DNA of 64,000 bases from GCA-2737725 sp033763995 (lineage in GTDB: Bacteria > Pseudomonadota > Alphaproteobacteria > Rhodospirillales > Rhodospirillaceae): positions 6,123-70,122 of the forward strand of contig JANRJL010000034.1 of the NCBI GenBank assembly GCA_033763995.1. Direction: 5' to 3'. Under the pieces are notes generated by a model. The model saw only the letters and a program-made list of their open reading frames with translations. It was not told where the DNA came from and did not search any database. Each line of letters begins with the position of its first letter. The first letter of the stretch is position 1. Of this stretch, positions 33,970-43,040 are shown in pieces. The position numbers were made by a program, and so were the translations under genes.

Positions 33970-34844
33970 CCCAGCGCGTTCTTGTCTCGGCCGCCAACGG
34001 CCGCACCGGCCGCGCGATTTGCACGGCGCTGGCCAAAGCCGGCGCCGAGGTGCGGGCCTTCATCCGCAATCCGGCGCAGGTCGAGGGGCTCAAGGCCCTG
34101 GGATTCGCCGACGTCGTGGTCGGCGACATGCTCAAGCCCGAAACCATCGGCCCGGCCGTGGCGGGCTGCCAGGCCGTCGTGCACATCGGCCCGCCCATGC
34201 ACGCCGACGAAAAACTCATCACGCAGCATTTCGTGACCGCCGCCATGGCCGCCGGGGTGCAGCGCTTCGTTTACTACTCGGTGATGCATCCCTTGCGGCG
34301 CGAAGTGCCGCACCACGCCCGCAAGCTCGACACGGAAGAAATGATCATCGAGTCCGGCGTGCCCTACACGATCGTGCAACCGATCCGTTACATGCAGCAC
34401 CTCGAAGGGCTGTGGAAGGAGATCCTGGCCACGGGCGTGCATGCCATGCCGTTCAGCACCCGCGTCAAATTCAATGTCGTCGATCTCATGGACTTGGCCG
34501 ACGCCACGGCCAAGGTCGCCACGCACGACGGCCACATTCACGCCACCTACGAACTGGCCGGACCCGAAAGTCTCAGCCAGGACGACATGGCCGCGATCAT
34601 CGGCGACGTCCTCAAGCGCAAGGTCACCGCGCGGCAGGTTCCGCTGGACGAGATGGCCGCCAAGGCCAAGGCGGCCGGGGCGACCGATCAGCGCATCGAG
34701 ACCATGCGCAAGATGAACGCCCATTACGACCACAGCGGCTTTTTGGGCAATGCCAACGTCTTGCAATGGTTGTTGGGCCGCGCGCCGACCCGCTTCCGCG
34801 CCTATGTCGAACGCCTGGCCCGGCGCGACGGATTGATTCCATAA
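33966..34844 (+). CDS. NmrA-family NAD(P)-binding protein
   Basis: The protein is 292 aa from the ATG at 33966, which overlaps the previous stop; the open frame starts earlier at 33885 inside that gene. It opens with VLVSAANGRTGRAICTALA, then VRAFIRNPAQ, a typical NmrA cofactor site, and FVYYSVMHPLRREVPHHARKLDTEE. Members act as NADP sensors or atypical reductases. There is no signal peptide. It is convergent with the Hpt gene, 4 bp apart. Confidence 0.85.
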   Translation: MTQRVLVSAANGRTGRAICTALAKAGAEVRAFIRNPAQVEGLKALGFADVVVGDMLKPETIGPAVAGCQAVVHIGPPMHADEKLITQHFVTAAMAAGVQRFVYYSVMHPLRREVPHHARKLDTEEMIIESGVPYTIVQPIRYMQHLEGLWKEILATGVHAMPFSTRVKFNVVDLMDLADATAKVATHDGHIHATYELAGPESLSQDDMAAIIGDVLKRKVTARQVPLDEMAAKAKAAGATDQRIETMRKMNAHYDHSGFLGNANVLQWLLGRAPTRFRAYVERLARRDGLIP

Positions 34845-34848
34845 ACGC

Positions 34849-35244
34849 TCAAACATCGGGTTCAATCCGATTTTCCGGCAGGCGCGCGGCTCGCCCGATC
34901 TCTTGGATCATCGCCTCGATCCGCGCCGTTTCGTCGTCCGCCAAGGGGCGTTTGCGCTTGCGGCGATGGATCAGAAACTCGTCCAGCGGCGCGGCCGCCC
35001 GGCTGAGTTGGACATGCCCAAAGTGCTGCCCCGAGCCGGCGAACTTATGCACGATGTCGTGCACGCTCTGAAGCAGGTCCCAACCGCGCGGATCGCCGCG
35101 ATGGGCCAGACATTCTGCCCAGGTCGCGCGCAGCTCGGTGAAACGCTGGGGAAGTTCCCGGGCGAAGTCCGCGCTCAGGGCCTTCAAGCGCTCCGCCACG
35201 GCCGGGGTCAGCGCGGGATGTGCCTTGTCGTCAGATGAACTCAT
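34849..35244 (-). CDS. Orphan Hpt (histidine phosphotransfer) domain protein
   Basis: The protein is 131 aa. The Hpt motif is VHDIVHKFAGSGQHFGHVQLS, with the phosphorylatable His followed by KFAGSG and G at the usual positions. A charged region with HRRKRKRPLADDE follows. Such proteins pass phosphate between receivers. No kinase or receiver gene adjoins; the nearest are at 50506-56309. It is divergent from the gene at 35487. Its partners are unknown. Confidence 0.82.
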   Translation of the reverse strand: MSSSDDKAHPALTPAVAERLKALSADFARELPQRFTELRATWAECLAHRGDPRGWDLLQSVHDIVHKFAGSGQHFGHVQLSRAAAPLDEFLIHRRKRKRPLADDETARIEAMIQEIGRAARLPENRIEPDV

Positions 35245-35424
35245 CGCCGTGGGCCCCGATTGAAATTCCAGCGCCTGGAAACACGTTGATGGGCCCCTAA
35301 GGACCCGTCAATCGCCCTCCCGGGACATGGTCTCTTAGAGATGTGACCGACTTTAGGCGAAAACAGGGGAAATTGGGTTGCCAGCGATACGAATGGGGGG
35401 CTAAACCGGCCGTGGGAATGTCCG

Positions 35425-35430
35425 TATAAT
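35425..35430 (+). promoter_or_regulatory. Candidate -10 box of the 35487 gene
   Basis: A perfect TATAAT lies 57 bases upstream of the ATG at 35487. The region 17 bases further upstream (TAAACC) is a weak -35, so the promoter may need an activator. The 242-bp gap between the divergent Hpt gene and this one holds no gene. Confidence 0.4.
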
Positions 35431-35486
35431 CCGTCGCGGGAAGCTTCGGTCGCGGCCTGACGACTGAGCAAAAGTAACGGTTTCAC

Positions 35487-36497
35487 ATGAACGCGACCGA
35501 CGTCTTTTTTGAACTTCCGCTCGATAAGTGGCCGTTGTTCGAGAACCAGACCTTGGCCCATTCCAAGCTGGTGCTGGGCTACAACATGAAGCCGCAGCTC
35601 GACATGTTCAACACCGACGGCATCGGCCAGGGCTTGCGCGATCCGGTCAACGCCACCAAGGACATGCGGCTGACGGACAAGGACCGCAGCCGCCTGGCCG
35701 GCTTGTTGCGCGCGACCAGTTTCGACGTTTACTCGGTGCGCGCCGCCATGAGCGAGGCGCTGACCGACACGGAGCTGGCGCAGATCAAGATTCCGGAAAA
35801 AGACCAAGCCCAGCTGCAGACCTATTTGAACAACTATTCGCGCGGGCTGCTGTCGGCCTTGCTGGTGGGCACGGACCTGACCGTCACGAGCCGCGACTCG
35901 CTGGCCACCATCATGCAAAGCGAAGCGCGCGGCGTGGTGCTGGCCAACATCGTCGAAATCTCCAAGAAGCTCGGCATCAAACCGCAGGATATCGTTCTGT
36001 ACATCGGCAAGCTGTCCGAGATCATCCTCGCGATTTCCTACTATCAACGGGTCTATGACAGTTTCGCGCCGGACCTGCGCGAGCTTCTGCTGTTCGTGAA
36101 AAAACTGCACGATGCCGAGGGCGTCGGCGCGCAATTCCCGGGGTTGAAGAAAGACACCCAGGACGTGATGGCCATCGGCCGCAACGCCCTGGTCTATCTC
36201 AAGGGGTACTTCGAGCAGTTCAAGAAGGTCGAAAACTTCTTCAACTCGATCACGCCGGAAAAATTCAAGGCCCTGAGCGAGGGCGTCGACAAGCACTACC
36301 GCGCCATCGGGCAGGTGGTGTGCTTCTGGCAGATCCGCATCGACCAGTGGCAGCGCAAGTTCCCCGCGAGCGGCGACGAGCGGCGCGAAGGCACGATTCA
36401 ACAGCGCTACAAGTTCTTCAAGGAGTCGATCGGCTTGAACCTGGACAAGATCGCCGAGAGTTTGGACGTCGTGAAGTACGCGGAATTGAACATCTAG
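35487..36497 (+). CDS. Hypothetical soluble helical protein
   Basis: The protein is 336 aa with no signal and no membrane segment. It is probably largely helical, with stretches such as LLSALLVGTDLTVTSRDSLATIMQ and EISKKLGIKPQDIVLYIGKLSEIIL. No known domain was recognised. It is followed after 10 bp by the secreted repeat protein, suggesting one operon. Its divergent neighbour is the Hpt gene, which hints at a signalling or cell-cycle setting, but that is weak. Confidence 0.7.
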   Translation: MNATDVFFELPLDKWPLFENQTLAHSKLVLGYNMKPQLDMFNTDGIGQGLRDPVNATKDMRLTDKDRSRLAGLLRATSFDVYSVRAAMSEALTDTELAQIKIPEKDQAQLQTYLNNYSRGLLSALLVGTDLTVTSRDSLATIMQSEARGVVLANIVEISKKLGIKPQDIVLYIGKLSEIILAISYYQRVYDSFAPDLRELLLFVKKLHDAEGVGAQFPGLKKDTQDVMAIGRNALVYLKGYFEQFKKVENFFNSITPEKFKALSEGVDKHYRAIGQVVCFWQIRIDQWQRKFPASGDERREGTIQQRYKFFKESIGLNLDKIAESLDVVKYAELNI

Positions 36498-36507
36498 GGA
36501 GGACATC

Positions 36508-37128
36508 ATGACAGCGGCACGGTTGGCGGCACTCACCATGGCATTGGGCGCGTCAGTCATGGGCGGACCCGCCCAGGCGCAAGAGATGAAACCCTCGTGG
36601 TCGCAGGAGGTCACGGAATGCGACCGCCAGGCCTCGCACGGCGACGACCCCTGGCATGTGGCGCCGGACAAGCCGCGCAGCGCGATCAATTTCGACACCG
36701 CGATTCCGGCGTGCCTGGAGGCGCTGAAGAAGGATCCCAACAATCCGCGCCTGAATTACCAAATGGGCCGCCTGTACGGCTACAGCGGCCAATGGGAAAA
36801 AGGCATGCCCTATCGCATGAAGGCGGTTGACCTGAAGTATCCGCAGTCGTTGTTCGTCATCGGCTGGCTCTACTTCACGGGCAGCACCATCGACAAGAAG
36901 GACCCCTGCAAGACCATCGGCATGTGGCGTGAATCGGCCAAGCTCAATCGCTTGGCGGCGCAGGTGGCCCTGCCGCACTTCTATAAACAAGGCGCCTTCA
37001 AGGACTGCGGCGTCGAGGTGCCGGCGGACGAAATGCTGGGCTATCTCGACGCGGCGGCCAAGCAAACCAAGGGCGACTTTTACACCGATCTTCTGATCGC
37101 CGAACTGCGCGCCGACCTGAAGAAGTAA
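36508..37128 (+). CDS. Secreted TPR/Sel1-like protein
   Basis: The protein is 206 aa with GGGAGG before the start. Residues 1-25 are a signal peptide (ALTMALGASVMGGPAQAQ). The rest has helix-pair repeats: DTAIPACLEALKKDPNNPRLNYQMGRLYGYSGQWEKGMPYRMKA, typical of TPR or Sel1 scaffolds. Two Cys pairs may form disulfides in the periplasm. It should bind partner proteins; partner unknown. It ends 5 bp from the convergent DUF1838 gene. Confidence 0.75.
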   Translation: MTAARLAALTMALGASVMGGPAQAQEMKPSWSQEVTECDRQASHGDDPWHVAPDKPRSAINFDTAIPACLEALKKDPNNPRLNYQMGRLYGYSGQWEKGMPYRMKAVDLKYPQSLFVIGWLYFTGSTIDKKDPCKTIGMWRESAKLNRLAAQVALPHFYKQGAFKDCGVEVPADEMLGYLDAAAKQTKGDFYTDLLIAELRADLKK

Positions 37129-37133
37129 GGCGC

Positions 37134-38057
37134 TCATCGCGCCTCCGGAATTTCCGGCGGCATGGTCTCGGCCCACAGCGTTTCGGGGTCCATGTACACG
37201 CCGGTCCATTCTTTCGGCGCGCTCATGTAATCGGGGAACGCCTTGGCGGCGTACTTTGGGATCGGCCCCGGCACGTCGGCGAGGCTTGCGGCCTTGCGCG
37301 AAACGTCGCGCCGGTACGTGCGCCCCGGCGCCGGGCCCATCTGCTGCCACGGATACCACGGCCCGTGACGCTGGCCGAGGGTCACGGCCTGCACCGAGGT
37401 CATATCCGGGTTCTCGAGTTCATCGCGCCGCGCGACGCACTGGCTGCTTTGATTCTTGAAGTAATACTCGCCCACCGACGCCTTGGGCCACTTGTCCGGC
37501 GTGATGGGATTTTTCTTCATCATGTTGCCGTCGGTCCAGCGGATGACGTCGTTGCCTTCCACCTGCCACTCGACACGTAATTTCGTGTGATCGTTGATCG
37601 GCTGCATGGGCTTGATCGTGGTGTGCAGCGTGGAGGCGTAGTTGACCACCTTCACCTTCTTTTCGAGCCACGGGTTGTACCACTCCTCCAGCACCTCGCC
37701 GCTGGCGAGATCCATGTAGCAAATGGTGAAGTTGGACATATTGCGATAGGTCGTCTCGTCGACCCTGTAAGAGCGCGAGAAGGCCAATGACCCGGCCTGG
37801 AACATGGGCTCCAGCTTTTTGCCGTCGTCGAAGATGGCATAGACGATGCCCTTCATATAACTGACGACTTCCTTGCGATCCTCCAGGTCGCCGTCCATCT
37901 TGATCTGCGCCACGATCAAGTCTTTCGGGTCGGTGAAGTCGAGAGCGCGGCCGCCCGCGGCGTGGGCCGTGCCCGGCAGCAACAATGGCGCTGTGGATGC
38001 GAACCCGAGGCCCGTCAGCGCCGCGCGGCGATCAAGCTGAACTCCAGTTTCACTCAT
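37134..38057 (-). CDS. DUF1838 family protein with Tat signal
   Basis: The protein is 307 aa with AAGGAG before the start. LDRRAALTGLGFASTAPLLL is a twin-arginine leader, cleaved near TAHAAGG. The body has the DUF1838 pattern: DLIVAQIKMDGDLEDRKEVVSYMKG, SRSYRVDETTYRNM, EVLEEWYNPWLEKKVKVVNY. Function is unknown in this family. It lies 22 bp after the TonB receptor gene at 38080-40224 on the same strand, so the two may be co-expressed and act on the same imported ligand. Confidence 0.85.
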   Translation of the reverse strand: MSETGVQLDRRAALTGLGFASTAPLLLPGTAHAAGGRALDFTDPKDLIVAQIKMDGDLEDRKEVVSYMKGIVYAIFDDGKKLEPMFQAGSLAFSRSYRVDETTYRNMSNFTICYMDLASGEVLEEWYNPWLEKKVKVVNYASTLHTTIKPMQPINDHTKLRVEWQVEGNDVIRWTDGNMMKKNPITPDKWPKASVGEYYFKNQSSQCVARRDELENPDMTSVQAVTLGQRHGPWYPWQQMGPAPGRTYRRDVSRKAASLADVPGPIPKYAAKAFPDYMSAPKEWTGVYMDPETLWAETMPPEIPEAR

Positions 38058-38079
38058 GACGCTCTCCTTTGCCCGGTAA

Positions 38080-40224
38080 CTAAAACGTGCTGCGCAACCT
38101 CACACCGATGAAATAGGTGGGCTTCTCGGCCCGGAATTCGTTCTGCAGCACGCGACCCGAGGCCTGGCTGCCGACGAACAGCGTGCGCGCGCGCGTGTTC
38201 CTGATCTTGAAGGCATTGCCCATGAACACGCGCAGCAGCAGGCCCCGGTTCAATTGCTTTTCGGCGAACACGCGCGCGTCGCCGCCGGTGGTGCGCCGGT
38301 CAAAGCGCGCGATGTCGCTCTGGATGGTCGGGCCGAAGTGCGAATACTCGAGGCCGTAGGACAGCCCCCAGGATTGGACGTCGTGGCGATAGTTGACGGT
38401 GGTCTCGGACTTCGGCTGCAGCCCGAAGCGGCGCTTGCGCCCGGTGAAGGCGTCGCGCACCTCGGAATCCTGCAAGAGGTACGTGGCACTGATGACGCCG
38501 TCGAAAAGACCCAGCTTCGACAGCTTGAGGCTGCCCTCCAGGCGCAGGCCGTAGCTATGGCCGCTGCCGAGATTGCCCGGCCCCGACACGCCGGGGCCCA
38601 GGGGGACGCGGTCGTTGACGTCGTTGACGCGCTTGTAGATCGCCTTCACTTGCAGCAGCCCCGCGTCGTTGGCGAGGCGGTATTCGTTGCCGAGCTCAAA
38701 GGCCCAGGCTTTTTCGGGCACGAGGTTCGGATTGCCGACGACCAGTTCGTTGTCCTCGCGGATGAAGCTGGCGGCGAAATCCTCGAACGTCAGCTGGCCG
38801 ACGTCGCGCACGAACGAGAAGAAAATGCGCGACTGCGGCGAGGCGCTGTACCAGACGTTAAAGCTGGGCTTGGCGAACTTGAAGGTGCGCTGCTCCACCA
38901 CGTCCGGGCCGCGTTGATTGAGTTCGGAGAACTCCGCCGCCAGCCCTGGTTCAAACTCCAGCTTGTCGGTGGGCTTCCAGCTATAGGTCGAGAAAATCTC
39001 GGCGCGTTTTTCCTTGATGCGCGTGTCGCTGTTGAAGACGCGAATGTCGGCGCGCCGGCCGCCGCGCAGCGCGAAGAAATCCAAGTCCTTGTCGAGCGTG
39101 GTCAGCGCGCCCTCGGCGCCGAATTCCAGTTCCTGGGTGTCGGTGATGTTGGACTGAAAGGTGCCGCGCAGAATGATCTCGCGGCGTTGTTCGTCGCGGG
39201 TATCCCCGCCCGTGGCGCTGGACCCGAACGGGAAGAGGTCGAAGTTGGTGCTGTCGCGCACCACGGAATTCTTGCTGAACACCGCGAGGCCCAGGAATTT
39301 CGAGTTGGCGCCGATCTGGCGCACGTAGTCGCTGGTCAACTCGAGCTTGGCGTCGTGGCCCTTGGTGCGGTCCTCGACGGCGGACAGCGGCGTCTCGCCG
39401 GCGGGCCCGAGCCGGAACACCCGCGTGGTGTCGAGATCGTCCTGCGGGTAGTAAAGATAAAATCCGTTCACCTGCAGGCTGTCGCCGTTGGCGAGGGCAT
39501 AGGCCACGCGCGCGCGGCCGGTATATTCCTGGCGGTCCCGCTCGCGCACCTCGAACAGCCGCCCGATCGGCAGGCCCGCCGGGCTGGCGATCTCATCGTT
39601 GACGTCGGCCGGCTGGAATCGCGCCCGGGTTTCGGCGGCCAAGGTCACGCTCAGCGGCCCGCGGTCGAAGCTGTAGGAGAGCTGCCCGCTGGGGCGCGTC
39701 ACGCCGTTGCTGATGTAAATGAAGCCGCCGGCGAAGGCGCCCGAGCCCTTGGTCTGATCTTCCTTGAGGACGATGTTGACCACCCGGCCGCTGACGGCCG
39801 AGTCCAATTCCTTGACGTTGCCGCTGATGACCTCGATGCGCAGCACCTGGGTGGCCGGGATGCGTTCCAGGTAATCGGCGACGTCGGTCTCCTTGCCGGT
39901 GCTGCGCTTGCCGTTGATGAGCACCTGGTCGGTGTCGGAGCGCAAGCCGCGGCGTTGTTCGGCCGCGCGAAACCCGACGCCGATCACCGCCGACATGCCC
40001 GGCACGCGCTCGAGCATGTCGCGCGCGTTGACCACGCCGTAAGGGGCGAAGAATTCGCGGTCATAGATGGTCACACCGGACGCTGGGTCGGGCGAGGCCT
40101 GATCGGGAGAGTCCTGATCGGCAGCGTCGGCGGGCGGGACCGGTTGGGCCGCTAGCGGCGGCGCGTGAGACAGGGTGGCCAGGGCGGCCACGGCCGCGAA
40201 CCAGCCCAAGGACTTCGGTCTCAT
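38080..40224 (-). CDS. TonB-dependent receptor (paralogue A)
   Basis: The protein is 714 aa from the ATG at 40224, chosen because a signal peptide (LGWFAAVAALATLSHAPPLAAQ) starts there and TTAGAGGG precedes it; the open frame runs on through repeat DNA. A plug domain comes first (NARDMLERVPGMS, DTDQVLINGKRSTGK, IPATQVLRIEVISGNVKELDS), then a barrel ending in FIGVRLRSTF with terminal Phe. It is clearly paralogous to the receptor at 40740-42905. It imports a ligand across the outer membrane using TonB; the DUF1838 gene downstream may be linked. Substrate unknown. Confidence 0.85.
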   Translation of the reverse strand: MRPKSLGWFAAVAALATLSHAPPLAAQPVPPADAADQDSPDQASPDPASGVTIYDREFFAPYGVVNARDMLERVPGMSAVIGVGFRAAEQRRGLRSDTDQVLINGKRSTGKETDVADYLERIPATQVLRIEVISGNVKELDSAVSGRVVNIVLKEDQTKGSGAFAGGFIYISNGVTRPSGQLSYSFDRGPLSVTLAAETRARFQPADVNDEIASPAGLPIGRLFEVRERDRQEYTGRARVAYALANGDSLQVNGFYLYYPQDDLDTTRVFRLGPAGETPLSAVEDRTKGHDAKLELTSDYVRQIGANSKFLGLAVFSKNSVVRDSTNFDLFPFGSSATGGDTRDEQRREIILRGTFQSNITDTQELEFGAEGALTTLDKDLDFFALRGGRRADIRVFNSDTRIKEKRAEIFSTYSWKPTDKLEFEPGLAAEFSELNQRGPDVVEQRTFKFAKPSFNVWYSASPQSRIFFSFVRDVGQLTFEDFAASFIREDNELVVGNPNLVPEKAWAFELGNEYRLANDAGLLQVKAIYKRVNDVNDRVPLGPGVSGPGNLGSGHSYGLRLEGSLKLSKLGLFDGVISATYLLQDSEVRDAFTGRKRRFGLQPKSETTVNYRHDVQSWGLSYGLEYSHFGPTIQSDIARFDRRTTGGDARVFAEKQLNRGLLLRVFMGNAFKIRNTRARTLFVGSQASGRVLQNEFRAEKPTYFIGVRLRSTF

Positions 40225-40369
40225 TCCCTCTAACCCCTCAGCGCGGCCCCAACCGCCGCGACGCCCGACTCGGCCCTCATAGCACATCGCTCCGCCCTGC
40301 CAGAGCGAGGAACCGGCGGGGTTCGCGCGTTGAGAGCGCACCCGAGGGAGCCGCCTTAGCCCTCGTCCG

Positions 40370-40712
40370 AGGGCGAAAGCACCCCGCGCAAAATTTTCGC
40401 GCGAGCGCCCAAAAAGGGCATGGGTTTCTCCCCACAATCCACCTGTTTCACCTGTTATTGCAGGGAGGACGAAAAAATAACAGGCGACAGAATCGTGCGC
40501 CAAATCGTTTTTTTGAAAAAATATTCCAGAGCGTTTTCGGGCGAGGTCGGCTTCGGCTCGCCCACGGAAAATGCGCCCAAACAAGGATCGATTCGTGGAT
40601 TGTGGGGATTGTCGGGAAAAAGGACGAACAGCCACCAGCGCCAGAAGGACACCTCGCGGCCGCCGCGAGACCAGCACGGCCCGGCGACCCATGTGCGCCG
40701 CGGTGCTCATGA
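40370..40712. repeat. Composite intergenic repeat, copy 1 (with family A palindrome)
   Basis: The block between the two TonB receptors matches, in inverse orientation, the block at 48402-48775. Shared pieces in order are the GCGCAAAATTTTCGCGC hairpin region near 40385, the palindrome CCTGTTATT..AATAACAGG (40451-40484), TATTCCAGAGCGTTTT, GTGGATTGTGGGGATTGTCGG, and GTGCGCCGCGGTGCTCATGA near the end. It is non-coding; frames through it share the LPEITGxTG reading only because of the palindrome. The 40225-40739 gap holds nothing else I can identify. Confidence 0.78.
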
Positions 40713-40739
40713 CATCAGTCTAGCACAAACTGAGCAGGA

Positions 40740-42905
40740 CTAGAACGTGCCGCGCAGGCGAAGCCCGAGGAAATAGGCCTGCCGCTCGACCCGGAACTGG
40801 CGCTGCAGGATGCGGCCGTCGGCCTGGCTGACGACGTAGAGCGTGCGCTCGCGCGTGTTGGTGAGTTTGAGCGAGTTGCCCGTGAAGAAGCGCACGATCA
40901 GGCCGTTGCCCACTTGTTTTTCCACAAATAAGCGTAAATCGCCGCCGGTGGTCTTGACATCGAACTTGTTGAAGTCGCTTTCGACCGTCGGGCCCTTTTT
41001 GTTGTACTCGAAGCCGTAGGACAGGTTCCATCGGCGCAGGTCGTGGCGGCCCTGGCCCGAAATCTCGTAGCGCGGCTCCTTGGCGATGCGCCGCTTGGCC
41101 TTGGTGAAGGGATCCGTCACCGACGACGTTTGCCACAGAAAACTGCCGCTGAGCGTGATGTCGGGCAGGCCCAGCTTGGCGAACTTGGCGCTGCCCTCGA
41201 CCTTGCCGCCCCAATTTTTGCCGTCGCCGATGTTGCCCGGGCCCGATTGCCCCGCCGCCAGGGGCACGCGGTCGTTGACGTCTTGGATGCGCCGATAAAA
41301 GCCCTTCAGGTTGATGGTGCCCGCGCCGTTGGCGAAGCGGTGGTCGAAGCCTACGTTGAAGTCCCACGACTTCTCGGGCACCAGGAGCGGGTTGCCGCCG
41401 ATAATTTCATCGGCATCGCGGTCGACGGTGGCGGTGAAGTCCTCGAAGGACAGCTGGCCCACGTCGCGCGCGACGTTGAGAAACACCTGCGAGGTCCCGG
41501 ACGGCGTGTAGACGACGTTCAGCGTCGGCTTGGCGAATTTGAACGAGCGGTTGGAATTGACGTTGGTGCCGACCTGGTCGAGCCACGAAAACTCGGCGGC
41601 CACGCCCGGCTCCACCTCGACGTTGTCGCTCAGCTTCCAGCTATAAGTGCTGAACACCTCGACGCGATCCTCCGAGACCACCTGGTCGCTGTTGAACACG
41701 GCGATGTCGACGCGCCGGCCGCCGACGACGGAGAAGAAATCCAGATCCTTGTCGAGCTTGTTGCGGGCCCCTTCCACGCCGATCTCGAATTCGTCCGCCG
41801 TCCGCATCGGAAACCGGAAGGTGCCGCGCAGAATGGTCTCGTCGGACTTCTGGTCCAACGTGTCGCCCCCGGTCGCGACGGGCGAGAGGCCCAGCACATT
41901 GCTCAAATCGCTGTCGAGCTTGTTGACGGTTTGGTTGTGAACCAACAGCCCCAGGAACTTGTTGCCGTCGCCGAAGGGTTGGACGTAATCGCCCGAGATT
42001 TCATAAATCGTGTCGCGGCCGGTGCCGTGATCCAGGATCGCGCCGACCAATGTCTCGCCGCCCGTGGGGCTAAGCACAAGGGTGCGCAGGGTGTCGTTTT
42101 CTTCCCGCGAGATATGATCGACCAGGGCGTTCATCTGCATGACCTGCCCGTCGCCGAAATCGTAGGTGAGCAGCGCGCGGGCGTTGTAGTTGCGCCGTTC
42201 GGGGGCGCGCAGCTCGCGGATCACGCCGATCGGCGCCGCGGGCGAGGAAACGCTTTCCTCCAAATCGGCCGGCAGCATGCGCGGGCGGGTTTCGAGCGCC
42301 AGCGTGTAGGTCAAGGCGCCGGCCTCGCCGCCGTAGTTGAGCTGAAAGTTGGGCCGCGAGTTGCCGGTGGAGAACTCGATCAGGCCGATGCCGAAACTGC
42401 CGGAGGACTTTTTGGTGTCGTCGGTGACGAGGTTGATGACCCGCACGCCCACTTCGGCGTCCAGTTCCTTGACGTTGCCCAGAATCACCTCGATGCGCAG
42501 GATGCGCGTGGACGGAAGTTTTTCCAGATAAGCCTGGCTGTCGCCGTCCTTGCCCGTCACGCGCTTGCCGTTGATCAGGATTTGATCGGTGTTGGAGCGC
42601 AAGCCCCGGCGGTCTTCCTTCAGGTTTTGCGCGGCGATGGTCGTCACCCCCACCACGCCCGGCACATGCTCCAGCATGTCCTTGGCGGTGATCGGCGAAT
42701 AGGCCGCGAAAAATTCCTGGGAGTAGATGGTGCGCGTCGAGGAATTGTCGTTGATCTCGGTGACGCCGGGCGCCACCTGACGCTCGACCCGGCCCGAAGC
42801 GTCCTGGGCCGGGTCTTGCGCCCAAGCGGCCGGCGTTGGGGCCAGCAGCAGCGCGCCGACGAGGGAAAGCCGGGCGAAATAGGTTTTCAAGCTATGGCAA
42901 ATCAT
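40740..42905 (-). CDS. TonB-dependent receptor (paralogue B)
   Basis: The protein is 721 aa. A signal peptide (SLVGALLLAPTPAAWAQ) is followed by a plug with KDMLEHVPGVVGV, NTDQILINGKRVTGK and LPSTRILRIEVILGNVKELD, and a barrel ending FLGLRLRGTF. It matches paralogue A along its length, so they arose by duplication, with the composite repeat between them. No carboxy-terminal or N-terminal signalling domain is seen. The 14-bp palindrome at 42924-42937 sits in front of its start and may be an operator. Substrate unknown. Confidence 0.87.
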   Translation of the reverse strand: MICHSLKTYFARLSLVGALLLAPTPAAWAQDPAQDASGRVERQVAPGVTEINDNSSTRTIYSQEFFAAYSPITAKDMLEHVPGVVGVTTIAAQNLKEDRRGLRSNTDQILINGKRVTGKDGDSQAYLEKLPSTRILRIEVILGNVKELDAEVGVRVINLVTDDTKKSSGSFGIGLIEFSTGNSRPNFQLNYGGEAGALTYTLALETRPRMLPADLEESVSSPAAPIGVIRELRAPERRNYNARALLTYDFGDGQVMQMNALVDHISREENDTLRTLVLSPTGGETLVGAILDHGTGRDTIYEISGDYVQPFGDGNKFLGLLVHNQTVNKLDSDLSNVLGLSPVATGGDTLDQKSDETILRGTFRFPMRTADEFEIGVEGARNKLDKDLDFFSVVGGRRVDIAVFNSDQVVSEDRVEVFSTYSWKLSDNVEVEPGVAAEFSWLDQVGTNVNSNRSFKFAKPTLNVVYTPSGTSQVFLNVARDVGQLSFEDFTATVDRDADEIIGGNPLLVPEKSWDFNVGFDHRFANGAGTINLKGFYRRIQDVNDRVPLAAGQSGPGNIGDGKNWGGKVEGSAKFAKLGLPDITLSGSFLWQTSSVTDPFTKAKRRIAKEPRYEISGQGRHDLRRWNLSYGFEYNKKGPTVESDFNKFDVKTTGGDLRLFVEKQVGNGLIVRFFTGNSLKLTNTRERTLYVVSQADGRILQRQFRVERQAYFLGLRLRGTF

Positions 42906-42923
42906 GGAGCAAGAAGTTGTGAA

Positions 42924-42937
42924 ATTGTTCGAACAAT
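42924..42937. promoter_or_regulatory. Perfect 14-bp palindrome upstream of TonB receptor
   Basis: ATTGTTCGAACAAT is a full palindrome about 19 bases before the ATG at 42905. Its position inside the leader suggests a repressor site. The sequence contains GTTCGAAC, but with no spacer, so it is not a standard alphaproteobacterial LexA site. Confidence 0.5.
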
Positions 42938-43040
42938 GAGTGTCATTACCGCGCTTAGCACAGTTCTATTGCAACGATATGAACTTTGGTTGATCCCGTT
43001 TGGCGCGTGGTCGGCCTAAGAACGGGGTTCGGCGCGGCGC

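Noticed and set aside
40225..40710. N-terminal extension of the TonB receptor A frame
   Set aside because: It is made of repeat DNA; the signal peptide and ribosome site are at 40224.
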